A DNA stretch of 13,544 nucleotides from JBIQLO01 sp044464175 (GCA_044464175.1 JBIQLO010000101.1:1-13544); one strand, 5' to 3'. Positions 6,486 to 13,522 are shown, counted from the first letter of the stretch. Notes: a model not told the origin generated them from the letters alone. Numbers and translations are program-made.

Positions 6486-7179
6486 CCGCCTCGACCAGAA
6501 TGCGGAAGATGGCTAGGTGATCCGCCTCGCCGCAGAGGCGCTCGGGGTGCCATTGCACCGCCAGAAAGAGGGGGCCGGAGGGGTCTTCGGTCCCTTCGAT
6601 CACGCCGTCGGGGGCCTTGGCGATGATCCGCAGGCCGCGACCCAACTGGTCCACCGCCTGCTTGTGGGAGGTGTTCACGTCAAGATCGGCCTTGCCCAGT
6701 GCCGCTCGAAGGGAACTCTCGCCGATGAGCGAGGCTGGGTGGCGACGCTGCGGTGCATCCAGCCGCCGGTGTTCCAAGGCGTTGTCGCGCTTCAACTCCG
6801 GCAGGAACTGGTGCAGCGTGCCGCCGCGATGGACGTTCATCACCTGCGAGCCAAGACAGATGCCCAGGATGGGCATGTGACGCTGCTCGGCCGCCGCCAG
6901 GAGGGCAAACTCGAAGCGCTGGCGGCTGGGGTGGATCGGTTCGGCCCGCGGGTGCCACGACTGACCATAGGCCGACGGGTCCAGATCCGGGCCGCCGGTG
7001 AAGAGAAGCCCATCCAGCGTGTCGAGATACTCCTGGCAAAGGGCCGGATCGACATGAAACGGCAGCGGCAGGGGCAGGCCGCCCGCTTTTTCCACCGCGG
7101 CCACGTAATCGGTGTTCAGCGCATATTGCCCCGGCGTCTGGGGCTCGGCCATGGTGATGCCAATTCTGGGTCGGGGCAT
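6466..7179 (-). CDS. Class I glutamine amidotransferase-like hydrolase (peptidase C26, gamma-glutamyl-GABA hydrolase family)
   Basis: A 237-residue cytoplasmic hydrolase of the PuuD-like family, which cuts gamma-glutamyl amide bonds. The sequence shows LFTGGPDLDPSAYG (60-72), the nucleophile elbow GICLGSQVMNV with C108, RGGTLHQ, TSHKQAVDQLG (170-180), and QWHPE with H211 and E213, completing a Cys-His-Glu triad. The start at 7179 (MPRPRIGIT) fits the family's beginning. A longer frame from 7248 adds a leader that does not look like protein. No Shine-Dalgarno precedes the ATG, only CCCCC after an AT-rich stretch (TTATATCTTAT), so a very short leader or leaderless mRNA is likely. The last residues and stop are encoded by a palindrome. 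No polyamine genes flank it, so the true substrate is unknown. Confidence 0.88.
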   Translation of the reverse strand: MPRPRIGITMAEPQTPGQYALNTDYVAAVEKAGGLPLPLPFHVDPALCQEYLDTLDGLLFTGGPDLDPSAYGQSWHPRAEPIHPSRQRFEFALLAAAEQRHMPILGICLGSQVMNVHRGGTLHQFLPELKRDNALEHRRLDAPQRRHPASLIGESSLRAALGKADLDVNTSHKQAVDQLGRGLRIIAKAPDGVIEGTEDPSGPLFLAVQWHPERLCGEADHLAIFRILVEAACRGGR

Positions 7180-7234
7180 GGGGGATAAGATATAAGAGGG
7201 AAACGCCAAAATCCAAAATGACCCAATCGCGCCC

Positions 7235-7258
7235 CGCCAGCGAAGCATCGCTCAGGCG
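7235..7258. other. Hairpin in the divergent promoter region
   Basis: CGCC-AGCGA (7235-7243), loop AGCA and TCGCT-CA-GGCG (7248-7258) can form a bulged stem followed by a T-rich run on the plus strand. It lies between two divergent genes where no plus-strand gene ends, so a terminator role makes little sense. It could be an operator or chance. Confidence 0.25.
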
Positions 7259-7275
7259 TTTCTTTCCTCATTGCG

Positions 7276-7281
7276 TATACT
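7276..7281 (+). promoter_or_regulatory. -10 element placing the start of a leaderless rluA-like mRNA
   Basis: TATACT ends six bases before the ATG at 7288, so the expected transcription start coincides with the start codon. No Shine-Dalgarno sequence and no convincing -35 box are visible. Confidence 0.4.
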
Positions 7282-7287
7282 TGGCTC

Positions 7288-8223
7288 ATGGGCGTTGACG
7301 CACCACGGCAATGGACGGTGGCGGCCTCGGAGGCGGGGACGCGGCTGGATTTGTTTCTGGGCGGGCGGCTGGGGCTGGGGCGCGTGCCGGTGCGGCGGCT
7401 TCTGGAAGCGGGGCGCGTGCGCTTGGATGGGCGGGCCGCCGGGCGGGGGGACAAGGGGCGGCTCCTGGCGGCCGGCGCCACCGTGGCGGTGACCGAGGCG
7501 GGAACCGAGGCACTGGTGGCCCAGCCGGAATTACCGTTGCCCATTCTGGGACAGGGGGCGGGGTGGATCATCCTGGACAAGCGCGCCGGGCAGCCGGTGC
7601 ATCCGCTGATCCCCGGGGAGCGCGGGACGCTGCTCAACGCGCTGGCCGGGCGCTATCCGCAGATTGCGGCGGTGGGGGAGGGAGGCCTGCGCGGCGGGGT
7701 GGTCCATCGGCTGGATGTGGAGACGTCCGGGGCGGTGCTGTTCGCCACGGAACCGGCCGCATGGGAGGCGTTTCGGGGGGGCTTTGTGCGCCATGAGACA
7801 CTCAAAATTTACAATGCGCTGGTGGCGGGGCATCCGCCGGGCACCGGGGAGCGCCGGATGCACCTGCACATCGCCCGGCATCGCCCGGCCCGCGTGCGGG
7901 TGGCGCCGCCCGATCGGCATCCCCTGCCGCCCGGGGCGCGGCTGTGCGACTTGAACTGGCGGGTGCTGGACTCCTATCCGTCCGCCAGTCTTGTTGAGAT
8001 TCGCCTGGGAACCGGGTTCCTGCATCAGATTCGCGCCATGTTCGCCGAGATGGGGCATCCGGTGCTGGGGGATGGGGTGTACGGGAGCGGCCCCTCCGAT
8101 ATAGCCCCGCGTCAGATGCTCCATGCCCGGCAGTTGCGGGTGAATCAGGCGGAAGGAGTCAGTCCGCTGCCTGAAGATTTTCAACGGGCGGTGGAACGGT
8201 GCCGATCAGGTGAAGGTGGATAA
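7288..8223 (+). CDS. RluA-family pseudouridine synthase
   Basis: A 311-residue enzyme that isomerises uridine to pseudouridine in ribosomal or transfer RNA. Residues about 18-70 form an S4-like RNA-binding domain (RLDLFLGGRLGL...RRLLEAGRVRLDG). The catalytic domain follows, with VHRLDVETSGAVLFA at 139-153 carrying the catalytic D143, the KIYNALVAGHP strand, GTGFLHQIRAMFAEMGHPVLGDGVYG (241-266) and the C-terminal LHARQLRV. The usual TGRTHQIR is GTGFLHQIR here, so the segment is slightly altered, but the His-Gln-Ile-Arg core is kept. The RNA target cannot be told from the sequence; the S4 domain suggests an RluC/RluD-like rather than RluA/TruC-like arrangement. The gene is divergent from the C26 hydrolase and convergent with the DNA glycosylase, with a perfect palindrome doublet after its TAA. 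Confidence 0.92.
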   Translation: MGVDAPRQWTVAASEAGTRLDLFLGGRLGLGRVPVRRLLEAGRVRLDGRAAGRGDKGRLLAAGATVAVTEAGTEALVAQPELPLPILGQGAGWIILDKRAGQPVHPLIPGERGTLLNALAGRYPQIAAVGEGGLRGGVVHRLDVETSGAVLFATEPAAWEAFRGGFVRHETLKIYNALVAGHPPGTGERRMHLHIARHRPARVRVAPPDRHPLPPGARLCDLNWRVLDSYPSASLVEIRLGTGFLHQIRAMFAEMGHPVLGDGVYGSGPSDIAPRQMLHARQLRVNQAEGVSPLPEDFQRAVERCRSGEGG

Positions 8224-8227
8224 GTTT

Positions 8228-8292
8228 GTAGGGTGCAATTCATTGCACCTTCGCTCCGGAATGCGGTTGAGGTGCAATGAATTGCACCCTAC
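8228..8292. repeat. Perfect 23-bp inverted repeat doublet (REP-like)
   Basis: The arm at 8228-8250 is repeated exactly inverted at 8270-8292, with a 19-base spacer. It begins GTAGGGTGC and ends GCACCCTAC. Each arm also contains its own small palindrome (GGTGCAAT-near-ATTGCACC). The element fills most of the gap between the convergent pseudouridine synthase and DNA glycosylase genes. Perfect conservation of both arms suggests a recent origin or selection on pairing. It may end transcription on both strands. Confidence 0.85.
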
Positions 8293-8312
8293 GGCACTTC
8301 ACGTTTCTTGCC

Positions 8313-8942
8313 TCACCCCTCCAGCGATCGCCACATGTACCAAGTGCCGACGCTGCGCCAGGGACGCCACGGCTCGGCCAATTCGCGCACCTGTGCGGCG
8401 GTGGGAAGATTGCTCAGGGCGTACACCTTTTGCACCCCCTTGCGCAGGCCCAGGTCGTCCACGGGCAGCACATCGGGGCGGTTCAGGACGAACATGAGGA
8501 ACATCTCGGCCGTCCAGCGCCCCACCCCTTTCACCTGCGTTAGCGTCTGGATGACCTGCTCATCGTCCATCCTCGCCAATCGCCGCCCGGCCAGCTCGCC
8601 CTTGTCGAAATGCCGCGCCAGGTCGATCAGGTAGTCGCGTTTTTGGCGCGACAGGCCGCATTCCCGCCATTTCTCGCCGGTGCTCAGCAGCGCCAGCACG
8701 GCCGGAGGCGTGGGACGCTGGCGGGGGAACTGCGCCCGGAAGCGGGCGAACAGGGCGGCGGCCACCTTGGTGGAAATCTGCTGGGAATAGATCGACTTAC
8801 ACAGCGCGACAAAGTGATCGCGCCGGGGTTCCAATCCGCACGGCCCGGCCCGCTGAATCAGCGGCACGAAGACCGGATCGGCCTTTTTGAGCCATTTCTG
8901 GGCCGCGCTCCAGTTGGAACCGTTGGTGGAGGGGTGCTTCAT
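8313..8942 (-). CDS. DNA-3-methyladenine glycosylase II, AlkA type (HhH-GPD family)
   Basis: A 209-residue base-excision repair enzyme that removes alkylated purines. The HhH-GPD fold is shown by SIYSQQISTKVA (50-61), the helix-hairpin-helix LTQVKGVGRWTAEMF (134-148), and the catalytic aspartate D163 in LPVDDLGLRKG, matching D238 of E. coli AlkA. The C-terminal WRPWRSVGTWYMWR (192-205) is typical of the family. E. coli AlkA's extra N-terminal domain is absent, as in the shorter AlkA-like enzymes. I chose the second in-frame ATG (8942): the first (8990) has AGGGAG touching the start codon, and the extension between them holds a -35/-10-like pair with correct 17-base spacing. No ada gene or other alkylation-repair gene is nearby. 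Confidence 0.92.
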   Translation of the reverse strand: MKHPSTNGSNWSAAQKWLKKADPVFVPLIQRAGPCGLEPRRDHFVALCKSIYSQQISTKVAAALFARFRAQFPRQRPTPPAVLALLSTGEKWRECGLSRQKRDYLIDLARHFDKGELAGRRLARMDDEQVIQTLTQVKGVGRWTAEMFLMFVLNRPDVLPVDDLGLRKGVQKVYALSNLPTAAQVRELAEPWRPWRSVGTWYMWRSLEG

Positions 8943-8949
8943 CAGCGGG

Positions 8950-8978
8950 ATTGTCGCCGTTGGGGGCGCGTTTGTCAC
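8950..8978 (-). promoter_or_regulatory. Promoter of the AlkA-like gene, leaderless type
   Basis: On the minus strand GTGACA (8978-8973, five of six to TTGACA), a 17-base spacer and GACAAT (8955-8950, four of six to TATAAT) are followed after seven bases by the ATG at 8942. Transcription would begin at or next to the start codon. No Shine-Dalgarno sequence lies before that ATG. Confidence 0.45.
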
Positions 8979-9000
8979 CGCCCGCAGCATCTCCCTGTGG

Positions 9001-9046
9001 GCGGAGTCCCTGACCCCGCTGCGCGGCCTTGGCGAGGCCGTCTACG
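9001..9046. repeat. REP-like palindrome pair upstream of the AlkA-like gene
   Basis: GCGGAGTC (9001-9008), loop CCT and GACCCCGC (9012-9019) form a stem with one mismatch, almost the same arms as the translated copy at 882-900. It is followed by CGGCCT-TGGCG-AGGCCG (9024-9040) and GTCTACGG. The pair lies in the 148-base gap between two minus-strand genes. Confidence 0.55.
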
Positions 9047-9090
9047 GGCTGAAATTTTCGTGCGGATGAGAACTGCCCTGTCAGCGCCGA

Positions 9091-11295
9091 CTACTGCGCT
9101 GCAGCGTGCTTGGCGTCGGCCAGGCGGTCGGGGCTGAAGCGCACCTGCATCAACTGCCGCTGGGAACTGTCGGGGGAGGAGACGGTCAACTGGACCAGGC
9201 CCGGTTCAATCCACTGCTGGTTGAGAACATCGTCCAGGCCGATCTGCCCCAGCAGGCGTCCGGTGTCGGTGTCGATGATCCCGCGTCCCCACAGAAGCCA
9301 CGCGCCGCCGTCGAGCCACTGGAGGGCCGTGCCGGTCAGTTCATGGCGGTTGGTGAAGCCAAAGCCGTTGGGGTAAAGGTATCGCACCATCGGAATGACC
9401 CCGGCCGTGTGCCAGCAGAGCAGCAGCCCGTTGCCGTTTTGCTGGAAGAGGACGGCCAGACGCCGCCCATCCGGGCTGAAGGCGATGCCGCTCGGGAGGA
9501 CCGCCCCGTGCGGGTCGATGTCCTCGATCTTGAACCGCCGCCCCGGCTGGCCGCCGGGGAACTCATACAGCGCGATGTAGGCCCCCTGGTCGTACTGCAC
9601 CGGCATCGCGATGAAGCGCCCGTCGGGACTGAAGGCATAGCCGTTGAGGTCGCGCTGCCCGCGCGGCAGGACCACCTGGCGCAGGCGCCGCCCTGTGACG
9701 GCATCCAGATATTCCAGTCCGTAGTCGGCTCCCTGCTGCCACTGAAGGACGAACTGCCGGTTATTGGCAAAGCCGATCAGCGTTCCCTGCCCGTAGCGGC
9801 GGTCCAGGTCGATGGACTGGATCACCTGTTGCCGCCCGAAGGACCAGACCTGGGCCGAAAGCTTGGGCCAGTCCACGATCCGCACCAGCAGGTCGCCGTC
9901 GGGCGATAAGATGTACCGGTCCCGCTGGCCGGCGGCATGGTTGAAGCGGGCGGTGGCGGTCTGTTTGGGCGGCTGGAGGGACCAGGATTCGATCACATCC
10001 CCCTCCGCGCCGCGGGTGCGGATGATGGCGGCATGGGTGGAGGGGGTCATGGGGTAGATCAATTCATCAAAAGCGCCGGTCTCCTTGAGCGGCTGGACCG
10101 CCTGCACGATGGGGCTTTCCGGTTTGAACAGCGGCTCCGGCGGGAGGGGTTTTTGCGCCACGACGGGTGTGGCGACCGGCTGGGAACTGGGCGCCTGGGC
10201 CACGCCCGTTTCAGGCGTGGGGGCCGGCCGGGTGGTGAGGGTGGGCGAGGCCGTCGGCTGGGTTGTCAGCGCCACCTCGACGGGGCGGGAGGTGGGGCTG
10301 ACCTGGGGCGCGGGGGGGGTGGGCGTCGGCTCGGGCGTGGCCGCCACCTCCACCTGGGGCGGCGTGGGCGCCTGCGGTGGCGGGGGCGGCGGCACGGACC
10401 AGGCCAGCGTCGCCCCCAGGGGGCTGCTGGTCACCGTGTTCAATTTGTTTTGAGAGGCCAGGGCCGCGTGCAGGGCGACATTGGCCCCCACGATCAGCGC
10501 TGCGACGATGGCGCAACCGGCGATGAAGGCGGCCGATCCGCTGACCCCCACCGGTGCCAGTTCCGGCGGATTGAGCCGCAGCAGCAGCCACATTGTCATC
10601 ACCGCCAGTACCAGCCCGGCGACCAGGCCCATAATCAGACTCACCACATCCCCGCCGGCAATCCAAAGGAGCGTGCCCAGCAGGAATGGAAGGGTGAAGA
10701 TCGCCAGCGATCGCCAGCGCGGCTGCGGCGGCAGGCGCAGGCGCGCCTTCTCGGCCCCCTTGCGCAGCCCCATCGTGGCCAGCGGCCAGACGACCAGCAG
10801 AAACAGGCCGATGTAAATCGCCGGGCGCAGGAGGCTGACCCAGACCGGAGCCCCCGTCTCCCATTCCCAGTAGAGCCAGGCCGCCCAAATCAGCCCGCCC
10901 ACGATCAGCAGCCACGGCAGCCATTGGTCCAACTCGGCCGCCCCGGGAAAGCGGAAGGGCGTATTGGGGCGGCGGTCATCAAACGAAATGTCGGATGCCA
11001 GGCCGTATTCATCGGCCTCGCCGGTGCGCTCCATCTGTGAGTAGCCGCCGGTGAGCTTGGAATTCGGGGCAACCGTGGGGTGGGTAATGTGAACGGCGGT
11101 GGCACTGGCGGAGGTGAAATCCTCCTCCTGACCTGCCAGCGCCGCCAGGTCGCTCAGATCATCGGGCCCGCCGGTGTCCGGCGCCGCCAGCGGCACGTCA
11201 AAAACGGTGCCGCAATGCTTGCACCGCACCCGCTTGCCGGCCACGCGCTGGTCGGCATTGTATTTTTTGTGACAGGCCGTGCATTCAATCAACAT
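9091..11295 (-). CDS. MJ0042-type zinc-ribbon, five-helix membrane protein with C-terminal beta-propeller-like domain
   Basis: Function unknown; a large protein of a style common in planctomycetes. From the Met at 11295 it has 734 residues. The N-terminus is a zinc ribbon with C5-C8 and C25-C28 (IECTACHKKY, VRCKHCGTVFDVP), the MJ0042 finger pattern. After an acidic linker come five hydrophobic helices at about 125-145, 152-175, 196-214, 216-238 and 253-277. A Pro/Thr-rich linker (about 302-392, including a PPPPPP run) leads to a C-terminal region of about 310 residues with YILSPDGDLL, GYAFSPDGRFIA and GIAFSPDGRRLAV, the SPDGR signature of WD40/TolB-like propeller blades. The propeller probably lies outside the membrane. 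An in-frame ATG at 11304 overlaps a TATAAT, so the later Met is preferred. It may sense or scaffold something at the cell surface. Confidence 0.75.
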   Translation of the reverse strand: MLIECTACHKKYNADQRVAGKRVRCKHCGTVFDVPLAAPDTGGPDDLSDLAALAGQEEDFTSASATAVHITHPTVAPNSKLTGGYSQMERTGEADEYGLASDISFDDRRPNTPFRFPGAAELDQWLPWLLIVGGLIWAAWLYWEWETGAPVWVSLLRPAIYIGLFLLVVWPLATMGLRKGAEKARLRLPPQPRWRSLAIFTLPFLLGTLLWIAGGDVVSLIMGLVAGLVLAVMTMWLLLRLNPPELAPVGVSGSAAFIAGCAIVAALIVGANVALHAALASQNKLNTVTSSPLGATLAWSVPPPPPPQAPTPPQVEVAATPEPTPTPPAPQVSPTSRPVEVALTTQPTASPTLTTRPAPTPETGVAQAPSSQPVATPVVAQKPLPPEPLFKPESPIVQAVQPLKETGAFDELIYPMTPSTHAAIIRTRGAEGDVIESWSLQPPKQTATARFNHAAGQRDRYILSPDGDLLVRIVDWPKLSAQVWSFGRQQVIQSIDLDRRYGQGTLIGFANNRQFVLQWQQGADYGLEYLDAVTGRRLRQVVLPRGQRDLNGYAFSPDGRFIAMPVQYDQGAYIALYEFPGGQPGRRFKIEDIDPHGAVLPSGIAFSPDGRRLAVLFQQNGNGLLLCWHTAGVIPMVRYLYPNGFGFTNRHELTGTALQWLDGGAWLLWGRGIIDTDTGRLLGQIGLDDVLNQQWIEPGLVQLTVSSPDSSQRQLMQVRFSPDRLADAKHAAAQ

Positions 11296-11302
11296 CTCAG
11301 CC

Positions 11303-11308
11303 ATTATA
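11303..11308 (-). promoter_or_regulatory. -10 element for the zinc-ribbon/propeller gene, leaderless type
   Basis: A perfect TATAAT (minus strand, 11308-11303) overlaps the upstream candidate ATG at 11304 and lies seven bases before the ATG at 11295. The transcript would then begin at the second ATG. No -35 box is apparent in the 40 bases upstream. Confidence 0.45.
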
Positions 11309-11418
11309 CCCCGGCCCTCACGTGTGTGTTGTGCAGGAACGAATCAAGTGAACTACGAGTGGCAGTTTGCCCTATTCAACGCGCGGGGTCAACCTTTTAT
11401 TGCCCAAAATGCATGCCA

Positions 11419-11457
11419 TAAGGCGGGTTAAAGGCCGCAGGCCCGTAACCCACCTTA
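11419..11457. repeat. Nested REP-like palindrome, TAAGG...CCTTA ends
   Basis: TAAGGCGGGTTA (11419-11430) pairs with TAACCCACCTTA (11446-11457) with one mismatch, enclosing a smaller GGCC-GCA-GGCC stem. It lies in the gap after the NAD synthetase gene, next to a second palindrome at 11482-11506. Confidence 0.7.
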
Positions 11458-11481
11458 CAGTGGTGTCCTGATTAGGGGGGA

Positions 11482-11506
11482 TAGGAGAGGCTGGAAGCCT
11501 CTCCTA
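11482..11506. repeat. Hairpin containing the NAD synthetase stop codon
   Basis: TAGGAGAGGCT (11482-11492), loop GGA and AGCCTCTCCTA (11496-11506) form a perfect 11-bp stem, continuing to CCTACGG. The CTA at 11504-11506 is the TAG stop of the minus-strand nadE, so the stop codon begins the stem. It may act as a terminator for nadE, but no U-tract follows on that strand. Confidence 0.75.
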
Positions 11507-13162
11507 CGGCAGCCGCTGCATGTATTTCTGGGCAATTGGCATGCGCCGCCCGAAGCCGAAGGCGCGGCTGGTGACTTTCAGGCCTGGGGCGGCCTGGCGG
11601 CGCTTGTATTCGCTCCGGTCGATCAGCCGGATGATGCGCATCACCGTCGATTCCTCAAACCCTTCGGCGACGATGTCCCCGGCCGATTTCTCCTCCTCCA
11701 CATACCGCTGGAGAATCCCGTCCAGCACATCGTACGGAGGCAGCGAATCCTGGTCCGTCTGGTCCGGGCGCAGCTCGGCCGACGGGGGTTTGGTGATCGT
11801 GTTGCGGGGAATAATGTCCCGCCCGGCCGAGCGGTTGATCCATTCCGACATCTCATACACCGTCGTCTTGGGCACGTCGCTGATGACGGCCAGGCCGCCG
11901 CACATGTCCCCGTAGAGCGTGCAATAGCCCACCGCCAGTTCGCTCTTGTTGCCGGTGGTCAGCAGCAGGTGGTTGAACTTGTTGGAAAAGGCCATCAGCA
12001 GCGCCCCCCGCGCCCGCGCCTGGAGGTTCTCCTCCGTCAAATCGGCCGGCAATCCCGTGAAGACGTCCGACAGCGCCTGCTCGTAGGCGTCATGAATCCC
12101 CTTGATCGGGACGATGTGAAACTCAATCCCCAGGTTTTCCGCAAGCGCCCGCGCATCGGCCACGGAATGGTCCGAGCTGAAGCGGCTGGGCATGGCCACG
12201 CCCGTCACCTTGTCGCGCCCCAGCGCCGTCACCGCGATGGCGGCCGTCAGGGCCGAGTCGATCCCGCCGCTCAAGCCCAGCACGACGCTTTTGAAACCGC
12301 ACTTGCGCGCGTAGTCCCGCAGCCCCATCACCAGCGCCTTGTGCATCGATTCCACCCCGTCGCTGGGCCGCTCCAGGCGCAAATCGCCTCCCGCCAGATC
12401 GGCGATGAGCAGATCCTCCTCAAACTCCTTCGCCTGGGCGATGATGCGCCCCTCGGCGTCGAAGACACAGCTGTTCCCGTCGAAAATCAGCTCATCGTTT
12501 CCGCCCACCTGATTGACATAGACCAGCGTGCGCCCCACCTGCCTGGCCTGCCCTCCCAGGAGATCGACCCGGAAGGCATGCTTGCCCACCACGAACGGCG
12601 AAGCGCTGATGTTGAGCACCACCTGCGCCCCGGCCGCCACCAGGTCGGTGATCGGGTTCTGGTGATACAGCCGCCGGGGGATCAGCCGCTCATCGTTCCA
12701 CAAATCCTCGCAGATGCTCAGGCCCATCGGGCGACCGCCGACGGTCACGATGTTCCGCTGCTCCATCGGCGGACCCGGCTCGAAATACCGGCTTTCGTCA
12801 AACACGTCATACGTCGGCAGCAGCGTCTTAAAGTGCCGGCTGACCACCTTGCCATCGCGCAGCAGCGCCACGGCGTTATATAGCGGCCGGCCCACCGGCG
12901 CCGGATTCCGCTGGGCATACCCCACCACCGCGTCGATCCCCTTCACGCCGGCCGCAATCCGCTCCAGTTCCGCCAGGTTGTCGTCAATGAACTGCCGCTT
13001 GAGCAGCAGGTCCTTGGGCGGATACCCCGTGATCGCCAGTTCCGGAAAGACCACCAGTTGTGCCCCGCCCTGACGGGCCCGCTCGATCATTTCGACGATC
13101 TTCCGTCCATTGCCCGGAATATCGCCCACGGTCGGATTGATCTGTGCCAACGCAATTCGCAT
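11504..13162 (-). CDS. nadE: Glutamine-dependent NAD+ synthetase
   Basis: A 552-residue two-domain enzyme that makes NAD+ from deamido-NAD+, ATP and glutamine in the cytoplasm, the last step of NAD synthesis. The N-terminal nitrilase-type glutaminase domain (1 to about 260) has the Glu-Lys-Cys triad: E41 in VVFPELAITGYPPKDLL, K112 in HFKTLLPTYDVFDE, C151 in LSICEDLWND. The C-terminal synthetase domain has the ATP-binding loop LGLSGGIDSALT (S298 to S303) and TTGNKSELAVGYCTLYGDMCGGLAVISDVPK (402-432). Length is normal for the bacterial glutamine-dependent form of this size class. It lies 84 bases downstream of the small zinc-ribbon gene. The start lacks a Shine-Dalgarno site (CTCCCCCC precedes ATG), while TACAAT ends eight bases before it. 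The stop codon is within a palindrome. Confidence 0.97.
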   Translation of the reverse strand: MRIALAQINPTVGDIPGNGRKIVEMIERARQGGAQLVVFPELAITGYPPKDLLLKRQFIDDNLAELERIAAGVKGIDAVVGYAQRNPAPVGRPLYNAVALLRDGKVVSRHFKTLLPTYDVFDESRYFEPGPPMEQRNIVTVGGRPMGLSICEDLWNDERLIPRRLYHQNPITDLVAAGAQVVLNISASPFVVGKHAFRVDLLGGQARQVGRTLVYVNQVGGNDELIFDGNSCVFDAEGRIIAQAKEFEEDLLIADLAGGDLRLERPSDGVESMHKALVMGLRDYARKCGFKSVVLGLSGGIDSALTAAIAVTALGRDKVTGVAMPSRFSSDHSVADARALAENLGIEFHIVPIKGIHDAYEQALSDVFTGLPADLTEENLQARARGALLMAFSNKFNHLLLTTGNKSELAVGYCTLYGDMCGGLAVISDVPKTTVYEMSEWINRSAGRDIIPRNTITKPPSAELRPDQTDQDSLPPYDVLDGILQRYVEEEKSAGDIVAEGFEESTVMRIIRLIDRSEYKRRQAAPGLKVTSRAFGFGRRMPIAQKYMQRLP

Positions 13163-13170
13163 GGGGGGAG

Positions 13171-13176
13171 ATTGTA
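13171..13176 (-). promoter_or_regulatory. -10-like element before nadE
   Basis: TACAAT (minus strand, five of six to TATAAT) ends eight bases before the nadE ATG, which is preceded only by CTCCCCCC. This fits a leaderless or one-base-leader mRNA. No -35 match is obvious, so nadE could also be read from the upstream zinc-ribbon gene. Confidence 0.35.
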
Positions 13177-13246
13177 GGGATGATCCCCCGGCCGGGAAAG
13201 CGCCGGCGCGGAGGGCGTTTTGCCCCGTCTGTGGCGGAAATTCCGT

Positions 13247-13522
13247 TCAGTCCCAAATCCCGCGCCTGCCTGTCTCCGCCCAGTCGTGCTGGTGACAATC
13301 CGGACAGCGGGCGGCGCTGGCGTCGAGGCAAAGCCGCCCGCCGCACCGGCATCTCCCGACGCTCCCATCCGGGCCGCCGTCCAATCGGCCCGGCGGGGTG
13401 GCGCGCATCGTGCTGCGCTCGCACCGGTCACAGTAATAGACCGTCCCTTTTTCGCCCGTCCCCTGGAGGAGGGTGAAAACACGCCCGCAGTGCCGGCAAC
13501 TGGCCTGGATCATTTCGCCCAT
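13247..13522 (-). CDS. Small protein with two predicted zinc ribbons, function unknown
   Basis: A 91-residue protein I cannot name. C9-x2-C12 (CRHC) with C31-x2-C34 (CDRC) forms one treble-clef or ribbon-like pair, and C58-x-C60 (CRCGG) with C73-x2-C76 (CPDC) forms a second; C65 is extra. Between the two lies a Gly/Pro-rich link. There is no signal peptide or membrane helix. AGGGAG lies four bases before the ATG at 13522, supporting this start. It is 84 bases upstream of nadE on the same strand and could be co-transcribed with it. Spaced Cys pairs suggest zinc binding, perhaps for nucleic acid or protein contact, but no role is shown. Confidence 0.7.
   Translation of the reverse strand: MGEMIQASCRHCGRVFTLLQGTGEKGTVYYCDRCERSTMRATPPGRLDGGPDGSVGRCRCGGRLCLDASAARCPDCHQHDWAETGRRGIWD

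Noticed and set aside
7180..7248. Extended N-terminus of the C26 hydrolase from the ATG at 7248
   Set aside because: The extra 23 residues match no family member's start that I know and would cover the AT-rich promoter-like stretch; MPRPRIGIT is the natural beginning.
9937..11040. Plus-strand open frame of 367 codons, Gly/Arg/His rich
   Set aside because: It is the antisense of the Pro-rich linker and membrane segments of the zinc-ribbon/propeller gene and has no domain signal.
11969..12883. Plus-strand open frame opposite nadE
   Set aside because: The nadE reading has all catalytic motifs in order; the opposite frame is His/Arg/Gln-rich without motifs.
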